Assembly: GCA_037074765.1 (NCBI GenBank)
Contig: JBAMDO010000020.1
Coordinates: 124,001 to 188,000, forward strand
Direction of reading: 5' to 3'
Source of the DNA: Mansonella perstans
Lineage: Eukaryota > Nematoda > Chromadorea > Rhabditida > Onchocercidae
DNA: 64,000 bases
The notes beneath the pieces were generated by a model, which was not told the DNA's origin, did no database searches, and saw only the letters and a list, made by a program, of their open reading frames with translations. Position numbers and translations under genes: made by a program. Below, piece by piece: positions 61,901-64,000 of the stretch (position 1 is the first letter of the stretch; each line of letters starts with the position of its first letter).

Positions 61901-64000
61901 TAAAATATTGCAGTGAATTGATAATAGTTAGACAATTTCTTGAACTTTAAATGGAATATAATAGACGCAAAATAAAAAAAGACTACACTATATTTTGTCG
62001 TTTGTCGATGATAGAAATTTATTCGGTTTGTAATATATACTCACACAATATTGCTAATTCACATCAATAGAATGAAAGAAAGTAATAATGCACATAATAA
62101 ATCGGTAAACAGTAACAAAAATAAGTTCGGTAATAGTACATTCCTTGCGGTTATCATTGATATAAAGCTGGTCCTTTGCGTAGTTTTTGTGATTATCAAA
62201 TGGTTTTTTTAATCTGTAGCTATGCGTAAGTACGAAATCTTTTTGTGATAGGGCTCCCATTGTTAGCTTATATTTTTCACTTGTCTTAATTATATTTACA
62301 AAATTCCATTATTCTATCAGGCAATTTTAATTTCGGTAATCCGACACCCAAAATGAAAAGGAACTCTATTTTTAGAGAAGATTCATATGTGCTACTAATA
62401 CAATTTGTTATTTAATTTAATTGTTTATTTGGTTATTCATGTGAAATTTTCCTTATAATTAAATTGTTGCAGAAAACAGGATCTGTTGGAGATATGGAAC
62501 GAGAATTGAGCGAATCGCCGAGTCTGAAGAAGCAGCGATTGAATCAGACTGGAACTTCCAGTCTGACATCTTTCTCTTCAACTCCAGTTTCTCAAACAAG
62601 TATTTTGTTTTGTACATGATATTAGCTGCCTTATTATTTGAACTTTAAACGTTATTAGATGCATCAGAGATTTCACAGAAAATATTTTTTTAGTCTTATG
62701 AAGTTTTGGGGGAAAGTTTTTGAGGTCAATTTATATAAAAATTAGATTTTATGAATGCTAGGTACTACACAAGAAGGTATTTCCGTACTGGAAAAAGATG
62801 AAGCTTCGGATGTGATATCGAATCTATTTGATTTGACAGATGAGAAAACTGATGCAACAGTTGGTCGTAAGGTAATTTTCTAAATCATACTAATAGTTTT
62901 TATTATACAGTATGATAGGCTTATTAATCGGATACATGCAAATTTTAAAATTGGTCTTCAAAGAAGTATTATGTTTGTTTTTCACTGTAGGGAAACGATG
63001 AAGCTTCTTTAACTAAAGAAAAAGAATTTTGGAGTAACATTAATGTCAAATAGATAGCTGGTTTTCACGTTTTAAAAAATATGCTTTTTTTTGTTGCATT
63101 GATCTTGTACTGATGACAAGTCATACTTTGCAACAGTAGGCTTTATGTTATGCATATTATTATAGCAGCTGTGTTATAGGTGCTGCTAGCTAAAATGAGT
63201 AGAGGAAAAATTCATATTTTTCTCGGCTTCTATTGTTTCTTTAAAAATACATGATCAAGACAGTGCTGTTTTCTAAATTCAATCTGTAAAGTGTATTTTT
63301 ATGAAGTTAAAGTTTTATTTTCAGGTACCTCCGCTTCGCATATCATTACCTCGTACACCCACGGAAGATATTATAGCGATAGCAAATGTTATGGACGACG
63401 TGACGTCAGTTTCGACGAATGCTGCAAAACGAAATACTAGAAGTACCAAAACTGTCACTCGCAGACATCAGAGTCCTGGACAAAGTGTCAGCGATGAGAG
63501 TATACAGCGAGTTACAAGGTGGTATCTGTTGCTTCTAAATGAAGTATAAAATTTAAAAAGGCAGTGTTGGTCTGAGTCAAACAAATCATCAAAAATATCT
63601 ATCTGTAACTGTAAGCTGAAGTTAGAGGAGTTTGCGTGAAGTTATTTGATTGAAGGCAGTGACTGTTTTTTGTTCTGGAAGTTAATGAAGATGGCGAGAT
63701 AATTGCAGAAGCAAACTTCGACAGTTCGGACGGCAGCTTCGTGATCATCCTGCAGTAAGCTATGAAACATCAGCGAAGAGAAAATCAAATAGTTGGCGAC
63801 GTAATTCTATGACTACTGCATTACCGTTGTCCACGTCCTCAATGTCAATTTCTGACGAACAGACTACTTCTAGCAATGATACTGGCGATAGAGCTGATGG
63901 TTTATTTTTCTTACAGCATCAATCTTCTTTTTTCATCTTTTAATAAAAATGCGCCGTATATTTGAAGAGAAAGTAATTATTATTTTAGATTTTATTCTTG
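55932..64000 (+). CDS. ANKRD11/12-like ankyrin-repeat protein, partial, at least 15 exons, continues past the window
   Basis: Exons: 55932-56043, 56402-56574, 58411-58515, 58597-58781, 58854-58932, 59098-59283, 59506-59668, 60082-60134, 60294-60367, 60490-60762, 61012-61123, 62473-62599, 62762-62871, 63325-63518 and 63709-63899 (about 712 aa so far). Exons 4-6 encode three to four ankyrin repeats: [58 protein letters not shown]. This block is very like the ankyrin domain of vertebrate ANKRD11/ANKRD12, nuclear coregulators that bind p160 coactivators and histone deacetylases. The rest is Ser/Glu-rich with basic clusters (RGRRRRRATSAAANC) suited to nuclear import. Intron 5 has a GC donor. The acceptor of exon 2 is uncertain (56402 or 56434, both in frame). 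Exon 3 starts with ATG and could begin a shorter isoform. ANKRD assignment rests on the ankyrin block; the C-terminal domain lies outside the window. Confidence 0.85.
57583..57667. repeat. 42-bp tandem duplication in the second ankyrin-gene intron
   Basis: Two adjacent copies containing CCTTTTAAATCTCAT differ by only a few bases. They are intronic. Confidence 0.8.
58933..58934 (+). other. GC 5' splice site (GC-AG intron) in the ankyrin gene
   Basis: After GGG AAC GAA AAG the intron would start gcaaat and end TTTATAG at 59097. This joins GNEK to LVWLLLHAGA in frame and gives a repeat of exactly the ankyrin length. No GT donor nearby does so. Confidence 0.75.
62991..63053 (+). other. Possible alternative terminal exon of the ankyrin gene
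   Basis: A good acceptor (TTCACTGTAG, ending at 62990) is followed by 20 in-frame codons (GNDEASLTKEKEFWSNINVK) and TAG. It would give a truncated isoform ending after exon 13. The main model skips it and joins 62871 to 63325 in phase. Confidence 0.35.

Noticed and set aside
1..64000. CRISPR arrays, tRNA, rRNA, bacterial or endosymbiont insertions
   Set aside because: The tandem arrays lack spacer structure, no cloverleaf with A and B boxes was recognised by eye, and there are no uninterrupted bacterial-style genes. A tRNA scan would be needed to exclude small RNA genes fully.

Overview
The window reads as a nuclear contig from an AT-rich nematode, most plausibly a filarial or related clade III worm. 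Every gene is split by introns of roughly 60-1,800 bases with TTTCAG/TTTTAG-type acceptors. Several start codons sit just after a splice-acceptor-like AG with an upstream in-frame stop, as expected for spliced-leader trans-splicing. The proteins look like nematode or animal housekeeping, trafficking and signalling proteins. The species call is an inference; nothing in the sequence names it. I saw no bacterial operons, CRISPR arrays, rRNA or tRNA genes.

Layout. Positions 293-13189 hold three plus-strand genes: a PRELI/SLMO mitochondrial lipid-transfer protein, a protein with two BTB domains and four C2H2 fingers, and a FAM91A1 orthologue. A gene-poor stretch of about 10 kb (13190-23456) contains a foldback element and an old direct duplication. 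Positions 23457-26938 hold a GOPC/PIST orthologue. About 4 kb without genes precede an inositol-trisphosphate 3-kinase (31178-33256, or 33504 if an extra 3' exon is used). On the minus strand, 36367-41240 encodes a membrane protein with tandem cysteine modules, an acidic stalk and one transmembrane helix. After about 7 kb of repeat-bearing DNA come nucleoside diphosphate kinase (48132-48970, plus), a convergent two-LIM protein (49236-49969, minus) and a divergent SNX27 orthologue (50317-53751, plus). From 55932 to beyond the right edge runs an ANKRD11/12-like ankyrin gene.

How the genes relate. FAM91A1, GOPC and SNX27 all act in endosome, trans-Golgi and plasma-membrane sorting, and two of them carry PDZ domains. 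Whether this proximity means anything cannot be told from one window. IP3 3-kinase and NDPK are metabolic or signalling enzymes. The BTB-zinc-finger and ankyrin proteins are probably nuclear regulators.

Gene models were built by hand from splice signals, reading-frame continuity and recognition of the families. All exon phases join in frame. The least certain parts are the first exon of the BTB gene, the 3' ends of the IP3K and SNX27 genes, and the second-exon acceptor of the ankyrin gene. I did not find a convincing unknown biological system. The most unusual items are a GC-AG intron that restores an ankyrin repeat, the tandem-BTB zinc-finger architecture, the three-module cysteine receptor and the rearranged foldback element.
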